A DNA stretch of 64,000 nt from Pseudobythopirellula maris (GTDB lineage Bacteria; Planctomycetota; Planctomycetia; Pirellulales; Lacipirellulaceae), in the NCBI RefSeq assembly GCF_007859945.1, contig NZ_SJPQ01000005.1, positions 1 through 64,000 of the forward strand. Reading direction: 5' to 3'. This document shows, piece after piece, positions 52,062-60,227 of the stretch. The position numbers and the translations under genes were made by a program. The first letter of the stretch is position 1; every line of letters begins with the position of its first letter. The notes below the pieces were generated by a model. The model saw only the letters and a list, made by a program, of their open reading frames with translations. It was not told the origin of the DNA and did not search any database.

Positions 52062-52191
52062 AGTGAATCCGTCGGAGCGTCTCCATGGCCTCGAAACGCT
52101 CCTGGGGCGTTTTCGACCGCCAGTAATCGAGGTCGTCGGGCGCCTCGTGGAGCCCGGCCGAACGGAACGCGGTTTTGTCGACGCCTTGCAT
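51994..52191 (-). CDS. Small partner of the nucleotidyltransferase
   Basis: 65 aa. AGLHEAPDDLDYWRSKTPQERFEAMETLRRIHYGYDP is a conserved-looking helical pattern that commonly stands immediately upstream of an NTase of this kind. It overlaps the NTase start, giving translational coupling. It is probably the regulator or binding partner; whether the pair is a toxin-antitoxin system is not established. Confidence 0.6.
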   Translation of the reverse strand: MQGVDKTAFRSAGLHEAPDDLDYWRSKTPQERFEAMETLRRIHYGYDPLTTRLQRVLRVAPLRGG

Positions 52192-52231
52192 AATTTCATT
52201 CTACCCTACAACCGGCCGGTAGAGTCCCCCC

Positions 52232-52990
52232 CTACGCCACCCACGCCGGCGACCAAACCACCACGTCGAGCCGCTCTGCAAAGTGTAGCAGAGCGGGCGG
52301 GCCTTCGATCCCCAGCCCGTGCGGGGCGAGCATCGTATTGGTCTCGATCTCGCATGCCGCTCGGCGCAGCGGCCAGGCGATGTGGTGCACTTCGGTGCAC
52401 GAGACGCGACCGCCGCCGGGCGTCGTCTTGCGGGCGAACAGGCAATAACGCTCCGTGAGCCAGTGCTCAAGCGAGCCTGGCTTCGAGGCGTACGGCGTCC
52501 CGATCGGCCGGTAGCGGCCCACAAAGCGGGCTTCGCCCTCGGCTCGCTGAGAGTCGTAGGCGAACCAATCATCGTGGCGAGACAGCCTCATCGCCGCGCG
52601 GTGATAAGGCAGATGAAAGAACTTGCGAGCGGCCCAGATCGCCAACCGGTTCGTCGCGTCGAGGCTGAGGAACCACACGCCCGGCTTGCCGCCAAGCGTG
52701 ACGTATGTCCGCACGTTCAGCTCCGGGAAGGCCGACACGCCCGGCATGTCGGGCAGCGGTCGCCGCATGACGCCCGCCATGCGGAACGGCACGAGGCCGA
52801 TCCAGGCTTGACCGTCAAACGTGTCGATCTCCAGCGGCTCGGGGATCAGCGGCCGGAGCTCATCGACGCCCAGCGGCCAGTGGGCGAACAGCAAGTCGAG
52901 CCAGCTTTGGCGCCAAGTCCACGCGCCCGGCGGCAGCGGCCACGGGCGGTGGTCGGTCTGCGCGAGGGTCGCGGCGTACTTACAAGACAT
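52232..52990 (-). CDS. DUF2071 family protein (YqjF-like)
   Basis: 252 aa from ATG 52990. Recognised by WLDLLFAHWPLGVDELRPLIPEPLEIDTFDGQAWIGLVPFRM, FPELNVRTYVTLGGKPGVWFLSLDA, FHLPYHRAAMRLSRHDDW, and TERYCLFARKTTPGGG. DUF2071 is structurally related to acetoacetate decarboxylase; it probably binds a small organic ligand, enzymatic role unknown. The open frame continues far upstream but only as antisense of the YhaM-like gene. Confidence 0.82.
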   Translation of the reverse strand: MSCKYAATLAQTDHRPWPLPPGAWTWRQSWLDLLFAHWPLGVDELRPLIPEPLEIDTFDGQAWIGLVPFRMAGVMRRPLPDMPGVSAFPELNVRTYVTLGGKPGVWFLSLDATNRLAIWAARKFFHLPYHRAAMRLSRHDDWFAYDSQRAEGEARFVGRYRPIGTPYASKPGSLEHWLTERYCLFARKTTPGGGRVSCTEVHHIAWPLRRAACEIETNTMLAPHGLGIEGPPALLHFAERLDVVVWSPAWVA

Positions 52991-53028
52991 ACCGCATTCC
53001 GAACTCCGCGTTCCGCATTTCGAATTCC

Positions 53029-53994
53029 TTACCGCTCGCCCTTCCAAACCTTCCGCTCGATGTTCGGGTAGTACTGCGTCCAGTTGCTGTCCGCGTTCGG
53101 GCAGTCGTTGATCAGGCCCGAGAAGCTGGCGAGCTTGGCGTCCAGGTTGTCGAGCTGGTTGAGCGCGACGGCTTCTAAAGTCATCGGCAGCTTCGAAGAG
53201 CCGAAGGCGTACTCGCCGTGGTGGCTGATGATCATGTGCTTGAGCTCCATGAGCAGCGTCGCCGGGATCGGCTGCCCCGAGATGCGTTCCGCCTCGCGGG
53301 CCTTCTCGTCGAGCGTGGTGATCGCCAGCACCATGTGGCCGAGCATCTGGCCCTCGTCGGTGTAGGCGATCTCCTTGTCGTAGCTCAGCTCGGTCACCTT
53401 GGCCGAGTCGTGCAGGAAGGCGCCGATCAGCAGCTTCTCGCCGTCGAGCTGCTTGTAGCGCGGCGCCACCAACAAGACCAGTTCGAGCAACGACAGGGTG
53501 TGCTCCAAGAGCCCGCCGTGGTAGCCGTGGTGGTTCTTCATGCCGGCCGGGGCGCGGCAGAACTTCTCGGTGAATTCCTCGTCGGCGAAGTAGGCTTTCA
53601 CCAGCGCGGCCAGCGGCGGCGACTTCACGGAGTTGAGGATCTCGGTGAGCCGCTCGGCCATCACGCGCACGTCGTCCGACTGCAGCGTGCGGAAGTCGGC
53701 CTCGTCCACTTCGTCGGGGCGCGCTTTGCGGATGCTCTGGGCGATCAACTGCATGGTGCCCTGGAACAGCTGCGTCGAGCCCTCCACCACCACGTAGTCG
53801 CCGTTCTCGAACGCCTTGTAGTCGTTCTCGCTGGCGTTCCACATGCGCGTGGAGATCGAGCCGCCGCGGTCGCTCAGGTCGAGCTGCAGGTAAAGGTTGC
53901 CCTGGCGGTTGGGACGCAGCTGCTTGGCGCTGGCTAGGAAGACCTCGCGGACCTGCTCATTGTGGGCGAGCTGATTGACAAAACGACGAGACAT
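53029..53994 (-). CDS. YhaM-like 3'-5' exoribonuclease (OB plus HD domain)
   Basis: 321 aa from ATG 53994. N-terminal OB-like domain (RQGNLYLQLDLSDRGGSISTRMWNA, VVVEGSTQLFQGTMQLI) and a C-terminal HD phosphohydrolase domain: GYHGGLLEHTLSLLELV, LIGAFLHDSAKVTEL (the metal-binding His-Asp), LMELKHMIISHHGEYAFGS. This is the pattern of YhaM/CbfI nuclease, which trims mRNA 3' ends in Gram-positives; planctomycetes have homologues. With RNase R encoded 1.4 kb away, two 3' exonucleases lie near each other, though not in one operon. Confidence 0.85.
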   Translation of the reverse strand: MSRRFVNQLAHNEQVREVFLASAKQLRPNRQGNLYLQLDLSDRGGSISTRMWNASENDYKAFENGDYVVVEGSTQLFQGTMQLIAQSIRKARPDEVDEADFRTLQSDDVRVMAERLTEILNSVKSPPLAALVKAYFADEEFTEKFCRAPAGMKNHHGYHGGLLEHTLSLLELVLLVAPRYKQLDGEKLLIGAFLHDSAKVTELSYDKEIAYTDEGQMLGHMVLAITTLDEKAREAERISGQPIPATLLMELKHMIISHHGEYAFGSSKLPMTLEAVALNQLDNLDAKLASFSGLINDCPNADSNWTQYYPNIERKVWKGER

Positions 53995-54211
53995 GCTGAT
54001 GCGGCCAGTGTTTGCTAGAGACGGGAAATGCGGTGTGCGGCAAGGTGTGAGCCTAGCAGATTGCCGTCCTTTACGCGGGGGGGCGGCGGGTGCGGCATTC
54101 CAGCGGGGGCCGGCTTTGCCGTAGAATGCCCGCCCCCGAAGCGATTCCGCTTTCGGCGTCCCGATCACCTCACTTTTAGAACACCGCCCCGCGCTGTCCC
54201 TCGCCGCCGCC

Positions 54212-55738
54212 ATGCCCAAAAACGCCATTTCCCCCACCCGCTCCGAAAACTACCCGGAGTGGTACCAGCAGGTCGTCAAGGCGGCCGACCTGGCCGAGAA
54301 CTCCGACGTCCGCGGCTGCATGGTCATCAAGCCGTGGGGCTACGCCATCTGGGAGAACATCCAGCGGCGGCTCGACGCGATGTTCAAGGCCACGGGGCAC
54401 GAGAACGCTTACTTCCCTTTGTTCATCCCGATGAGCTTCCTGGAAAAGGAGGCCGAGCACGTCGAGGGGTTCGCCAAGGAGTGCGCCGTGGTGACGCACC
54501 ACCGGCTCGAGCCGGACGGCGAGGGGGGCCTCAGGCCCGCGCCTAGCGCCAAGCTCGACGAGCCGCTCATCGTGCGGCCCACGAGCGAGACGATCATCGG
54601 CGCCACGTTCGCCCGCTGGGTGCAGAGCTACCGCGACCTGCCGATCCTGATCAACCAGTGGGCCAACGTCGTGCGGTGGGAGCTGCGCACGCGGATGTTC
54701 CTCCGCACCGCCGAGTTCCTCTGGCAGGAGGGCCACACCGTGCACGCCACGAGCGAGGAGGCCGAGCAGGAGACGCGCATGATGCTCGACGTGTACGCCA
54801 CCTTTGCCGAAGAGGCGATGGCGATGCCGGTCATCAAGGGCGAGAAGACCGCCGGCGAGCGGTTCCCCGGCGCCGTGGCGACCTACTCGATCGAAGCGCT
54901 CATGCAGGACAACAAGGCGCTGCAGGCCGGCACGAGCCACAACCTCGGCCAGAACTTCTCCAAGGCCCAAGAGATCAAGTTCCAGAGCCAGGCGGGCGAG
55001 CTGGAGTTCGCCTGGACCACGAGCTGGGGCGTTTCGACCCGGCTGGTCGGCGGGCTGATCATGACCCACTCGGACGACGACGGCCTCGTGCTGCCGCCGC
55101 GCCTTGCGCCGGCTCATGCGGTGATCTTGCCGATCTACAAGAACGACGCCGAGCGCGACATCGTCTTGCCTTACGCCCAGTCGCTCAAGGCCGAGCTCGA
55201 GGCGCAGCAGTACGACGGCGAGCCGGTCCGCATCCGCATCGACGACCGCGACCTGCGCGGCGGCGAGAAGAAGTGGCAGTGGGTCAAACGCGGCGTGCCG
55301 CTGCGGCTGGAGGTTGGCCCGCGCGACGTGGCGGGCGAGGGCGTTTTCGTCTCCCGTCGCGACACGAACGCCAAAGGGCAGGGGACCCCGCGGGCCGAGC
55401 TGGTGGCGACGATCGCCGACACGCTCGTCGAGATCCAGCAGGGATTGTTCGACCGCGCCCTGGCCGCCCGCCAGGAGGCCACGGTCGAGATCGACTCGCT
55501 CGAGAAGTTCGAGAAGTTCTTCGCCGAGGGCAAGCCGGGCGGCTTGGTCTGGGCGCCGTTCGTCGACGGGCCCGAGATGGAGGCCAAGCTCAAGGAGCTG
55601 AAGGTGACGGCCCGCTGCGTGCCGCTCGACGAGCAAAGCGGTGGCACGCCCGGCCTGCCCACCGGCTCGGGGAGCGGCAAGTGCCTGTTCACCGGCGCGG
55701 CGACCGACAAACGGGCCGTCTTCGCTCGGGCGTACTGA
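54212..55738 (+). CDS. proS: Prolyl-tRNA synthetase, archaeal/eukaryotic type (ProS type 3)
   Basis: 508 aa. Class II aminoacyl-tRNA synthetase that charges tRNA-Pro. The layout is the ~480-510-aa type without the INS editing domain, as in archaea, eukaryotes and some bacteria: IWENIQRRLDAMFKATGHENAYFPLFIP (motif 1), RPTSETIIGATFARWVQSYRDLPILINQWANVVRWELRTRMFLRTAEFLWQEGHT (motif 2), and TSWGVSTRLVGGLIMTHSDDDGLVLPPRLAP (motif 3). The C-terminal anticodon-binding domain and zinc-like C-terminal domain (CVPLDEQSGG..., KCLFTGA) follow. tRNA-Pro(CGG) at 5121 is a substrate. Confidence 0.95.
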   Translation: MPKNAISPTRSENYPEWYQQVVKAADLAENSDVRGCMVIKPWGYAIWENIQRRLDAMFKATGHENAYFPLFIPMSFLEKEAEHVEGFAKECAVVTHHRLEPDGEGGLRPAPSAKLDEPLIVRPTSETIIGATFARWVQSYRDLPILINQWANVVRWELRTRMFLRTAEFLWQEGHTVHATSEEAEQETRMMLDVYATFAEEAMAMPVIKGEKTAGERFPGAVATYSIEALMQDNKALQAGTSHNLGQNFSKAQEIKFQSQAGELEFAWTTSWGVSTRLVGGLIMTHSDDDGLVLPPRLAPAHAVILPIYKNDAERDIVLPYAQSLKAELEAQQYDGEPVRIRIDDRDLRGGEKKWQWVKRGVPLRLEVGPRDVAGEGVFVSRRDTNAKGQGTPRAELVATIADTLVEIQQGLFDRALAARQEATVEIDSLEKFEKFFAEGKPGGLVWAPFVDGPEMEAKLKELKVTARCVPLDEQSGGTPGLPTGSGSGKCLFTGAATDKRAVFARAY

Positions 55739-55760
55739 CGCCCTCTTCGGCGTGGTTCGC

Positions 55761-55799
55761 CGACGCCATTTGTCGACGCCATTTGTCGACGCCATTTGC
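55761..55799. repeat. 13-bp tandem repeat CGACGCCATTTGT, three copies
   Basis: Two exact copies and a third ending GCG are contiguous at 55761-55799, directly after proS. A related 15-bp pair (GCGGGCTGAAATCTG / GCGGGTCGAAATCTG) is at 55956-55985. Confidence 0.85.
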
Positions 55800-55805
55800 G
55801 GTCGC

Positions 55806-55945
55806 CTGTAGGGACCGCCCTCTGTGGCGGTCCGAACCCCGGCGGGCGAGCGTGTCCCCCCCTTTGCTCCGGGTGTGAGAGCAGCGAAAGCCCTTGGTTC
55901 GCGTGTACCCGGGGCTGGAACGCCACAGAGGGCGTTCCCTACAGA
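55806..55945. repeat. REP/BIME-like hairpin pair with compensatory changes
   Basis: Left arm 55806-55833 and right arm 55918-55945 are inverted copies matching at 26 of 28 bases. Each is a hairpin: GGACCGCC-CTCTGT-GGCGGTCC on the left, GGAACGCC-ACAGAG-GGCGTTCC on the right. The only differences between arms fall at two paired positions and keep both hairpins paired, i.e. compensatory. It stands between proS and the transposase-derived ORF. Confidence 0.85.
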
Positions 55946-56011
55946 TTGGAATCCAGCGGGCTGAAATCTGGCGGGTCGAAATCTGGCGGAAAAACAGCAG
56001 CCGCGGGCCGC

Positions 56012-56040
56012 TTGACACCGATAGTGTACGGGTGTATACA
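56012..56040 (+). promoter_or_regulatory. Consensus sigma70-type promoter with internal motif
   Basis: TTGACA (56012-56017), 17-bp spacer, TATACA (56035-56040). The spacer includes GATAGTGTAC (56020-56029), whose reverse complement occurs at 31768-31777. It is the best promoter match in the window and stands 46 bp before the ATG at 56087. Confidence 0.65.
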
Positions 56041-56086
56041 TTCGGTCGTCTTGCCCGTTTTCTCCTTTGCCCGAGGAGCCCCGCCG

Positions 56087-56560
56087 ATGCCCGGTTGCCT
56101 GTTCACGTTCTACGCCCATTCCCAGCGGGAAGAGGGCTTTTCGCCCGACCACCAGCGGCGGCTGATCGACGCCGCCTACGACGCGCAGAGCCGGGGCCGC
56201 CTGGCGTTGTGTGCGGCGGCGGCCACCCGGGACCAGCTCGAGTTGCTGGTGCTGTGGGCCGACGACCGTCCCCAAGGCCGGGTGGGCGATCACCTGCAGG
56301 GCGTGTTGGAGCGCGGCATGCGGAGCGAGTTTAGTCCCGACTTGTCGGCCTCCTGGAGCCGCAGCGGTTGGCTCGACGGCCGCCGCTGCGACCGCCGGCT
56401 GAGGAATCGCACCCACTACGATTGGCTCGTCGGCCGCCTGGCGGGCGAACGCGACGGCTGTTCCTGGAGCCGCGAAAACTCGTGGACCCGTGAAAAAGGG
56501 TTCCTGACACCCGACTCCAAGCGTCTGGGGGGCTTGGGGCGTCGTCCGACGGCCGCATGA
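56087..56560 (+). CDS. Possible degenerate REP-associated tyrosine transposase (RAYT/Y1-Tnp-like)
   Basis: 157 aa from ATG 56087. The layout resembles the IS200/RAYT fold: helix (HQRRLIDAAYDAQSRGRLAL), a strand where HVHLLV is expected (here LELLVLW, so both catalytic His are lost), a helix VGDHLQGVLERGMRSEF, then WSRSGWLDGRRCDRRLRNRTHYDWLVGRL in place of FWQ-x-x-xYDRLVR...ERIRRYI. The catalytic Tyr is not identifiable. So it cannot be an active HUH transposase; it may be a domesticated DNA-binding derivative. Support is contextual: it follows a hairpin doublet (55806-55945) and has a full promoter. My family assignment is by visual alignment and moderate at best. Confidence 0.45.
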   Translation: MPGCLFTFYAHSQREEGFSPDHQRRLIDAAYDAQSRGRLALCAAAATRDQLELLVLWADDRPQGRVGDHLQGVLERGMRSEFSPDLSASWSRSGWLDGRRCDRRLRNRTHYDWLVGRLAGERDGCSWSRENSWTREKGFLTPDSKRLGGLGRRPTAA

Positions 56561-56717
56561 GATCGTCCCCCCTAGGGGCGTAAGCCTCTGCCGGCCTACG
56601 ACGCCCAGTCGACCCATGTGCCAACCCAACAGACGCTCCGGCATATCGGCCGTTGGGGCTTGGAGGTATTCCCCGCCGCTGGTTTGACCAGGACGGGCCG
56701 TGTTCTAAAATCGGGGG

Positions 56718-57893
56718 ATGAAAGTCTTCCCCCTGTTTATCGTCTCGGCACTGGCCGGGGTTGTTGCTGGCGCCGCGCTGGGATATTCCCGCGCCGCTCC
56801 GCAGGCCCACGAAGCGGCCGACTCGTCGGCGCACGTCTCTTCATCGAGCCCGGCGGCGGCAAGCCTGCCGCCCGACGAGACCCCGCGCGTCGAGGTCGAC
56901 CAGGCGAACTACAACTTCGGCAAGATGCAGCGCGGCTCGACCGAATCGCACGAGTTCGTGTTCACCAACAGCGGCACGGCGCCGCTGTACCTGGAGGTCG
57001 GCCGCACGAGTTGCAAGTGCACGCTGGGCAACGTATCGAACGAGCCGCTCGCGCCGGGCGACTCGACCCCGGTGCGGCTCGAGTGGACCGCCCTGACCCA
57101 AGGGGGCGATTTCCGCCAGACCGCCGCGGTGCGCACGAACGACCCCAAACGCCCGCGCGTCGATCTGGCGGTGGAGGGATCGGTGATCGAAACGGTCGGC
57201 CTCACGCCGCGCGATTTCATGCTCAACACCCTCGCGGCGGGCGAGGAGAAGTCGGCCTCGGTGCGGTTCGTGTCGTTCGAAGAGGACGAGTTCGAACTCA
57301 CGGCCACGATGGCCCCCACCTCGCGCAACCCCGATCGGTTCGAGCTCGATGTCGTTGCGCTCGGCGACGACGAGCTCTCCGACGAGGGCGCCAAATCCGG
57401 CTACCGCATCGACCTGCGCGCGCTCGAGGGCCTGCCGCTCGGCAGGATCAACGACCTGGTCGAGCTCAAGACCTCGCTCCCGACGAAACCGAATCTGTTC
57501 GTGCCCGTGATGGGCGTGGTCGAGGGCGACATCTCGGTCCACGGCCGCGGCTGGGTCGAGTCGCTCGGCGTGCTGCGTCTCGGGGCCGTCGAGAGCGACG
57601 AGGGCGCCACCGCCAAACTGCTGCTGAGCGTTAAAGGCGTCTTTTCCGACGAGACCGAGTTCACCCTGCTCGAAGTCGATCCCGAGGATGGCTTGCGGAT
57701 CGAGTTGGGCGAGCCCTCCTCGCCCCGCGACGGGGTGCGGCACGTGCCGCTCACCATCACGCTGCCGCCGGGGCTGCCGATCATGATCCGCAACGACACG
57801 GCGCAGGGCCAAGGCATCGGCTTGATCCGTCTCGGCACTACCCATCCCAAGGTGCCGACGATCGACATCGGCTTGCAGTTCAGCGTTTACTGA
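56718..57893 (+). CDS. DUF1573 domain envelope protein
   Basis: 391 aa. N-terminal membrane anchor or signal (FPLFIVSALAGVVAGAALGY) followed by a Ser/Ala/Pro-rich linker. DUF1573 at about 55-165: VEVDQANYNFGKMQRGSTESHEFVFTNSGTAPLYLEVGRTSCKCTLG, the typical 'NFG-x-x-x-xG-x-x-x-x-x-F-x-F-x-N-G' and the CKC motif, an immunoglobulin-like fold. Two more Ig-like beta sections follow (to 391). Such domains are common in planctomycete surface proteins. The cytochrome gene begins 157 bp downstream on the same strand, so a shared envelope or redox role is possible. Confidence 0.82.
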   Translation: MKVFPLFIVSALAGVVAGAALGYSRAAPQAHEAADSSAHVSSSSPAAASLPPDETPRVEVDQANYNFGKMQRGSTESHEFVFTNSGTAPLYLEVGRTSCKCTLGNVSNEPLAPGDSTPVRLEWTALTQGGDFRQTAAVRTNDPKRPRVDLAVEGSVIETVGLTPRDFMLNTLAAGEEKSASVRFVSFEEDEFELTATMAPTSRNPDRFELDVVALGDDELSDEGAKSGYRIDLRALEGLPLGRINDLVELKTSLPTKPNLFVPVMGVVEGDISVHGRGWVESLGVLRLGAVESDEGATAKLLLSVKGVFSDETEFTLLEVDPEDGLRIELGEPSSPRDGVRHVPLTITLPPGLPIMIRNDTAQGQGIGLIRLGTTHPKVPTIDIGLQFSVY

Positions 57894-58050
57894 TCCGCGG
57901 GTGGCGGCACTGCTAGCGGCTGCGGGAGTGGATTCCTCGCGGCGAGCGGCCGAAAAGACATGGGGGCTCTGCGCGCGTAGCGCCGCGCCTTTTTGTCATT
58001 TTGATCCGTTGATCCGCCACACGCCTCTCCGCACTTATCACAGGCGAGCC

Positions 58051-59892
58051 ATGCCCTCGACGCCGAGTCACGCCACGTCCCGCACCCGCCGCCGAGCCGC
58101 GCTCGGGGCCGTGATGGTTCTCGTGCTCTTTGGCGCCGGCGCCGGCCGGCCCGGCGCCGAGCCGCAAGCGGCGCCTGCTGCGCCCCAGCGCATCGTGCTC
58201 GACGCGGCCCTTCCCGCGGCCCAGTCTCCGCCGAAGGTGACGCTCCGCCTGGCGGCCTTGCCGAGCGACGCGAAGACGCCGCAGCCGTCGGGGCCCAGCT
58301 TTCAGCGCGCCGAGTTCGATCCCGACGCGTACCGCCTGGAGGACTACGACCTGGGTCGCTTCGATCTCGACGAGGAGGCGGTCGAGCGGTTCCGGCATGC
58401 CGCCGAGCACCTCGCCGCGCACGCCCGCAAGCCGAAGCCCGATCCGATCGCGACCAACGGCGAGCTGTTCGTCGGTTGGACCAAGCCCGAGGCGGTGCTC
58501 TTGTTCACCGGCGAGCAGATGGGCTACCTCGAGCCGTGCGGTTGCGCGGGGCTCGAGAACCAAAAGGGGGGCCTGAAGCGGCGCCACACGCTGCTCAAGT
58601 CGCTCGCCGACGCCGGCTGGCCGATCGCGGCGATGGACGCCGGCGGCCAGATCCGCCGCTTCGGTCACCAGTCGCAGATCAAGTTCCGCCAGTCGGTCGA
58701 GGCGCTCGCCGAGATCGGCTACGGCGCCGTCGGGCTCGGCACGCACGACCTGCGGCTCGGCGCCGACGACCTGCTGGGAGTGGTGATCAACCTCGACGAG
58801 TCGAAGAACCCGCTCACCTCGGCCAACGTGGGACTCACCGCGCTCGGCGACGGCTTCACCGCGCGGCTGCGTGTGCTCGAGGCGGGCGGCATGAAGTTTG
58901 GCGTCACCACGGTGCTGGGCGCCAAGGCGGTGGAGGAGCTCGCCGCCGGCAGCGAGCTCGCGCTGATGGACCCCAGCGAGGCGCTCGCCGAGGTGGTCCC
59001 GCTGCTCGAGGCCGAGGGTTGCGACCAGCACGTGCTGCTCGTTTACGGCGACGCCGCCGAGGCGAGCGAGCTGGCTCGTGCCCACGACAAGTTCGACTGG
59101 GTCGTGGCGGCGCTCGGCGCCGACGAGCCGCCCCACCGCACGCAAGCGATCGAGGGAACGTCGCACCACGGCCGCGGCGCCCACCTCATCGAGACCGGTC
59201 ACAAAGGGATGTACGGCATCGTCGTTGGCCTCTACGACGGCGGCGCCGAATTCCGCTACCAAAAGACGCCGCTCGACCACCGCTTCGCCGATTCGGAGGA
59301 GATGCAAAGCCGCTTCGCCGAGTACCAGGAGGAGCTTCGCACGATGGGCCTGGAGGGCCTCGGTCTCTCGCCGTCGCCGCACCCCACCGGCCGCCCGGTG
59401 GGCGACAAGCTGTTCGCCGGCTCGGCCGTCTGTGGCGACTGCCACACGGCGGCCGCCGAGGCCTTCGCCGCCACGCCGCACGCCCACGCCACCGAGACGC
59501 TCGTCGCGCTGCACCCGGCGCGGCACTTCGACCCGGAGTGCCTGTCGTGCCACGTCGTCGGCTGGCAGCCGCAGAAGTACTTCCCGTACGTGAGCGGTTG
59601 GCTCAGCTACTCGGAAACGCCGCACTTGGCGGGGCAGGGCTGCGAGAACTGCCACGGCCCGGCCGCGCGGCACGTGGCGGTGGAGTACGGCGAGATCGAC
59701 GCCGAGGACGAGGAGATCGAAGAGCTCCGCGCCGCGTTGCGTATGGAGATCGTCCCCAACGAGGGGAACAAGGAGGGCCAGGTCTTTGGCGCGGTGGTGA
59801 AGAACTGCGTCGAGTGCCACGACCTCGACAACTCGCCCGACTTCGACTTCCAGGAGTACTGGCCCGCGGTGGCGCACGAGGGCAAGGACTGA
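58051..59892 (+). CDS. Tetraheme cytochrome c with metallophosphoesterase-like N-terminal domain
   Basis: 613 aa from ATG 58051. A signal/anchor (ALGAVMVLVLFGAGA) leads to a region of about residues 150-440 like 5'-nucleotidase/calcineurin-type phosphoesterases: LLFTGEQMGYLEPCGCAG, AAMDAGGQI, IGYGAVGLGTHDLRLG, and VVAALGADEPPH. The end has four CxxCH heme sites: CGDCH (about 461), CLSCH (about 497), CENCH (about 531) and CVECH (about 586). The EPCGC-N-QKGG-x-x-RR string is characteristic of this planctomycete family. Function unknown; periplasmic electron transfer or a heme-linked hydrolase are both compatible. Confidence 0.82.
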   Translation: MPSTPSHATSRTRRRAALGAVMVLVLFGAGAGRPGAEPQAAPAAPQRIVLDAALPAAQSPPKVTLRLAALPSDAKTPQPSGPSFQRAEFDPDAYRLEDYDLGRFDLDEEAVERFRHAAEHLAAHARKPKPDPIATNGELFVGWTKPEAVLLFTGEQMGYLEPCGCAGLENQKGGLKRRHTLLKSLADAGWPIAAMDAGGQIRRFGHQSQIKFRQSVEALAEIGYGAVGLGTHDLRLGADDLLGVVINLDESKNPLTSANVGLTALGDGFTARLRVLEAGGMKFGVTTVLGAKAVEELAAGSELALMDPSEALAEVVPLLEAEGCDQHVLLVYGDAAEASELARAHDKFDWVVAALGADEPPHRTQAIEGTSHHGRGAHLIETGHKGMYGIVVGLYDGGAEFRYQKTPLDHRFADSEEMQSRFAEYQEELRTMGLEGLGLSPSPHPTGRPVGDKLFAGSAVCGDCHTAAAEAFAATPHAHATETLVALHPARHFDPECLSCHVVGWQPQKYFPYVSGWLSYSETPHLAGQGCENCHGPAARHVAVEYGEIDAEDEEIEELRAALRMEIVPNEGNKEGQVFGAVVKNCVECHDLDNSPDFDFQEYWPAVAHEGKD

Positions 59893-60227
59893 CCCAGCCC
59901 GCGTCGTGCTCTGTTTGCTAGCGCGACGCCATCTTCATCTTCTTCCGAATCAGCCGTCGCGCTCCACTGAACCCTCGAGCCCGAGGGCCCAGCGGCTCCT
60001 ACCGAGGCGGTGACTCGCACGCGGCCTTCACGCGGCTTCTGCCTGCGCTGAGTTCTCGATTGCGGCGCCATCTCTTCTCTTTGGCGCGCTAGTTGCCCTT
60101 TGAACGCAACCAACCGCAATGGCGCCACGGGGCGCCGGCCGCGGCTGTTCGTCGCGGCGGCAAACTGGCCGCCGCGCGTACGAACGGGAACACACCCATT
60201 CAACGCACTTGTCTCAAGGAGCTACAG
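59893..60227. other. Spacer upstream of the Asn/Arg/Asp-rich gene
   Basis: 335 bp with no supported gene. The frame of the next gene stays open to 60093 but a strong AAGGAG just before ATG 60228 sets its start. No clear promoter pair was found. Confidence 0.4.
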
